DNA of 53,148 nucleotides, from positions 1-53,148 of the forward strand of contig CAAFPW010000005.1 in the NCBI GenBank assembly GCA_900764925.1, in the 5' to 3' direction. Made by a program: the position numbers and the translations under genes. Below are positions 50,416 to 53,148 of the stretch, in pieces. Position 1 is the first letter of the stretch. Every line of letters begins with the position of its first letter. Source of the DNA: Fusobacteriaceae bacterium (GTDB taxonomy: Bacteria; Fusobacteriota; Fusobacteriia; Fusobacteriales; Fusobacteriaceae). The notes below the pieces were generated by a model. The model had not been told where the DNA came from. It worked only from the letters and a program-made list of their open reading frames with translations, and made no database searches.

Positions 50416-52983
50416 ATGAGCGAGAAGTTCACTTTTGTAGTAAATGGAAAGACAATAGTTACAACTGAAGATGTAAACTTATTGGATTTTTTAAGAGATG
50501 ATTTAGGACTTATATCTGTAAAAGATGGTTGTAAAGAGGGAGCTTGTGGAACTTGTACAATACTTGTAGATGGAAAAGCTATGAAATCATGTATCTTTAC
50601 AACTAAGAAGGTAGCAGGAAAAGAGATTACAACAATAGAAGGGTTCACAGTAAGAGAGAAAGAAGTATTTGCTTATGCATTTACTGAGTGTGGAGCTGTA
50701 CAATGTGGATTCTGTATCCCTGGAATGGTAGTAGCAGCAAAAGCATTGTTTATGAGAACATTAGATCCAACTAGCGATGAAGTAAAGAAAGCATTAGTAG
50801 GAAATATTTGTAGATGTACTGGATATGTAAAAATAGAGCAAGCTATAATGTTAGCAGCAAAAATATTTAGAGAAAATACTCCAGTACCTCAAAGAGAGTG
50901 TAAAGGACTTGTAGGAACAAATGTACATAGAGTAGACGCTGAAGCAAAAACTTTAGGAACAGCTAAATATGCTGAGGACTATGTAGTAGATGGAATGTAC
51001 TATGGTAGTGCTGTAAGAACAAAATACCCAAGAGCTAAAGTATTATCAATAGATTATTCAGAAGCTTTAAAATTAGATGGAGTATTAGGAGTACTTACTG
51101 CTGATGATGTACCAGGAAAAAATAATATAGGACACTTAGAGTTCATATCTGATTGGGATGGATTTATACCAGTTGGTGGAATAACTAGATATATAGGAGA
51201 CGCTGTTGCTCTAGTAGTAGCTAAAGATAAAAAGACTCTAGCTGAAGCTAAAAAACTTGTAAAAGTTGAATATGAAGAGTTACCAGGATTATTTACAGCA
51301 GAGGAAGCTATGGCAGATGGAGCTCCATTAATTCACAGCAAACCAAATAATATCTTAGTAAGAGAAGTATTAAAAAGAGGAAACTCAGAAGAGGCTATTA
51401 AAAATTCTAAATATGTAGTAACTAATACTTACTATACTCCAGCTACAGAACATGCATACCTTGAGCCAGAGTGTGCATTAGCTATACCAACAGAGGATGG
51501 AGTTCAATTATATACTTCTAGCCAATCAATATTTGATGAACAAAGAGAAGTATCTAGATTCTTAGGGATAGAGAAAGAAAAAGTAAGAGTAACTGCTGCT
51601 TATGTAGGTGGTGGATTTGGTGGTAAAGAGGACATGACTGTTCAACACCATGCTGGACTTGCTGCTTATATATTCAAAAAGCCAGTACAAGTATTATTAA
51701 CTAGACAAGAGAGTATAAACATAAGTACAAAAAGACACGCTATGAAGATAGAGATGACTACAGCTTGTGATGAGAATGGAAAACTTACAGCTATGAAAGC
51801 TAAACTTCTTTCTGATACAGGAGCTTACGCATCATTGGGAGGACCAGTATTACAAAGAGCATGTACACATGCAGCTGGACCATATAACTATCAAAATATA
51901 GATATAGAAGGAATAGCAGTTTATACAAACAATCCACCTGGTGGAGCATTCAGAGGATTTGGAGTTACTCAATCAGCTTTTGCAATAGAAGCTAATATCA
52001 ACCAATTAGCTGAGATGGTAGGAATATCTCCATGGGAAATCAGATATAGAAACGCTATAAGACCTGGACAAGTATTACCAAATGGACAAATAGCTGATGA
52101 GGGAACAGCTTTAGTAGAAACATTAGAGGCTGTAAAAGATTTATATGAAAATAGTAAAGTAGCTGGAATAGCTTGTGCTATGAAAAATGCTGGTATTGGA
52201 GTAGGACTACCAGATATAGGAAGATGTAGATTAACAGTAGTTGATGGAGAGGTAAGAGTAAGAACTTCAGCTGCTTGTATAGGACAAGGAATAGCTACTG
52301 TATGTAAGCAAATGGTTTGTGAAACTACAGGATTAGATCCTAAATTAGTAGTAGTAGAGGGACCAGATACACATGTAACACCTAACTCAGGAACTACAAC
52401 AGCGTCTAGACAAACTGTATTTACAGGAGAGGCTACAAGACAAGCTGCATTAGCTCTTAAAAAAGAGTTAGAGACAAAAACTTTAACTGAATTAGAAGGT
52501 TGGGATCACTATGCAGAATATTCTGGTATAACAGATAAAATGGGTTGTGATAAACCAAATCCTGTAAGCCACGTAGCTTATGGATATGCAACTCAAGTTG
52601 TAGTACTAGATGAGAATGGAAAAGTTACTAAAGTAGCAGCTGCTCATGATGTTGGAAAAGCAATAAACCCAAGAGCACTAGAGGGACAAATTGAAGGTGG
52701 AGTTGTAATGGGATTAGGTTTTGCTCTAACTGAAGTTATGCCAATAGTAAAAGGTGTACCTCAAGTTAAATTTGGAACTTTAGGATTATTTAGAGCAACT
52801 AATGTACCAGAGATAGAAACTACAATAGTTGAAAGAAATAATGCAGAATTAGCATATGGAGCAAAGGGAGTAGGGGAGATAACTGTTATCCCTACAGCAC
52901 CAGCAGTTCAAAATGCTTACTATAAATATGATGGAGTATTTAGAACTTCATTACCATTAGAAAAAACAGCATATAAAAAATAA
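50416..52983 (+). CDS. xdhD: XdhD-type molybdenum hydroxylase (xanthine dehydrogenase), fused Fe-S and molybdopterin domains
   Basis: An 855-residue molybdenum hydroxylase. Residues 1-150 hold two [2Fe-2S] clusters (CKEGACGTCTILVDG, then CGAVQCGFCIPGM and CRCTGY). The remainder is the molybdopterin-binding part (YVGGGFGGKED near 400, GGAFRGFGVTQ near 510, GQGIATV near 620, catalytic glutamate in AKGVGEIT near 820). No FAD subunit is fused or adjacent in the window. This layout matches XdhD of the selenium-linked purine locus. ATG 50416 is used; GGAGG at 50406-50410 overlaps the upstream TTG alternative. Confidence 0.94.
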   Translation: MSEKFTFVVNGKTIVTTEDVNLLDFLRDDLGLISVKDGCKEGACGTCTILVDGKAMKSCIFTTKKVAGKEITTIEGFTVREKEVFAYAFTECGAVQCGFCIPGMVVAAKALFMRTLDPTSDEVKKALVGNICRCTGYVKIEQAIMLAAKIFRENTPVPQRECKGLVGTNVHRVDAEAKTLGTAKYAEDYVVDGMYYGSAVRTKYPRAKVLSIDYSEALKLDGVLGVLTADDVPGKNNIGHLEFISDWDGFIPVGGITRYIGDAVALVVAKDKKTLAEAKKLVKVEYEELPGLFTAEEAMADGAPLIHSKPNNILVREVLKRGNSEEAIKNSKYVVTNTYYTPATEHAYLEPECALAIPTEDGVQLYTSSQSIFDEQREVSRFLGIEKEKVRVTAAYVGGGFGGKEDMTVQHHAGLAAYIFKKPVQVLLTRQESINISTKRHAMKIEMTTACDENGKLTAMKAKLLSDTGAYASLGGPVLQRACTHAAGPYNYQNIDIEGIAVYTNNPPGGAFRGFGVTQSAFAIEANINQLAEMVGISPWEIRYRNAIRPGQVLPNGQIADEGTALVETLEAVKDLYENSKVAGIACAMKNAGIGVGLPDIGRCRLTVVDGEVRVRTSAACIGQGIATVCKQMVCETTGLDPKLVVVEGPDTHVTPNSGTTTASRQTVFTGEATRQAALALKKELETKTLTELEGWDHYAEYSGITDKMGCDKPNPVSHVAYGYATQVVVLDENGKVTKVAAAHDVGKAINPRALEGQIEGGVVMGLGFALTEVMPIVKGVPQVKFGTLGLFRATNVPEIETTIVERNNAELAYGAKGVGEITVIPTAPAVQNAYYKYDGVFRTSLPLEKTAYKK

Positions 52984-53003
52984 AATTTAAGGAGAGATAT
53001 AAG

Positions 53004-53148
53004 ATGAACAAAGTAATTCACACAGAAAAAGCACCAGCAGCATTAGGACCATACTCACAAGCAATAGAAGCAAACGGAATGTTATTTGTATCAGGACAAA
53101 TCCCATTTGTACCAGAAACAATGACATTAGTATCTGATGATGTAAAAG
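53004..53148 (+). CDS. ridA: RidA family enamine/imine deaminase (3' end cut by window)
   Basis: The first 48 codons of a RidA/YjgF protein: MNKVIHTEKAPAALGPYSQA, then IEANGMLFVSGQIPF, a sequence characteristic of the family start. GGAGAG lies before the ATG, 20 bases after the xdhD stop. RidA proteins hydrolyse reactive imines such as 2-aminoacrylate. DpaL produces such imines, so its presence in this operon makes metabolic sense. The rest lies beyond the window. Confidence 0.93.
   Translation, partial: MNKVIHTEKAPAALGPYSQAIEANGMLFVSGQIPFVPETMTLVSDDVK

Noticed and set aside
1..53148. CRISPR arrays, tRNA or rRNA genes, insertion sequences, phage genes
   Set aside because: No regularly spaced repeats, cloverleaf genes, rRNA segments or transposase/integrase motifs were found on reading both strands.

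Overview
The window is very AT-rich, uses A/T-ending codons and strong GGAGG ribosome-binding sites, and carries all of its credible genes on the + strand. Gene content is that of a strict anaerobe: glycyl-radical choline cleavage in a microcompartment, a double-cubane iron-sulfur protein, anaerobic purine breakdown and two phosphonate pathways. Lipoprotein signals and codon use fit a Fusobacterium (Fusobacteriota) chromosome, perhaps of the F. varium/ulcerans/mortiferum group. That assignment is inference; there is no rRNA or taxonomic marker here.

Region 1 (1-5677) is a 2-aminoethylphosphonate (AEP) operon: ABC importer (5'-cut binding protein, ATPase, fused double permease), phosphonoacetaldehyde hydrolase PhnX and AEP transaminase PhnW, closed by a terminator. 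Region 2 (5895-17405) is a phosphonate importer (phnD, phnC, two phnE) followed by C-P lyase genes phnG-H-I-J-K-M, a fusion of an acetyltransferase-like domain with PhnL, and a PHP-type cyclic phosphodiesterase replacing PhnP. Two near-identical clusters of four 11-bp-phased TTWAYW repeats look like Pho boxes. Two near-identical leader RNA elements, each overlapping a terminator, stand before phnC and phnG. A GlpP-family mRNA antiterminator gene lies between them. I read this as an undescribed phosphonate-linked antitermination circuit and rate it the most interesting thing in the window.

Region 3 (17488-22957) holds a small exported protein, a sugar-type ABC importer without its own ATPase, and the YjiL/YjiM pair (activator ATPase and double-cubane-cluster protein). 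Region 4 (23078-37901) is an iron alcohol dehydrogenase, a MerR-type regulator with a matching 20-bp-spacer promoter, and a choline-utilisation (cut, GRM1-like) microcompartment operon. It contains four BMC-H shell proteins, one pentamer protein, CutC and CutD, EutJ, EutQ, a EutT-like protein, an active acylating aldehyde dehydrogenase, a PduL phosphotransacylase, and a second aldehyde dehydrogenase homologue that has lost its catalytic cysteine.

Region 5 (38127-53148) is an anaerobic purine/uric-acid type catabolic locus: dpaL(ygeX), ygeY, an N-acyl-D-amino-acid deacylase, a sigma-54 activator, ssnA, a xanthine/urate permease, a short ygfK, hyuA, an xdhD-type molybdenum hydroxylase and the start of ridA. 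Two near-identical sigma-54 (-24/-12) promoters precede dpaL and ssnA, with the sigma-54 activator gene between the two operons, so it is the obvious candidate controller of both.

No tRNA, rRNA, CRISPR array, transposase or phage gene was seen. Functions are read from motifs and gene context; no database search was run.
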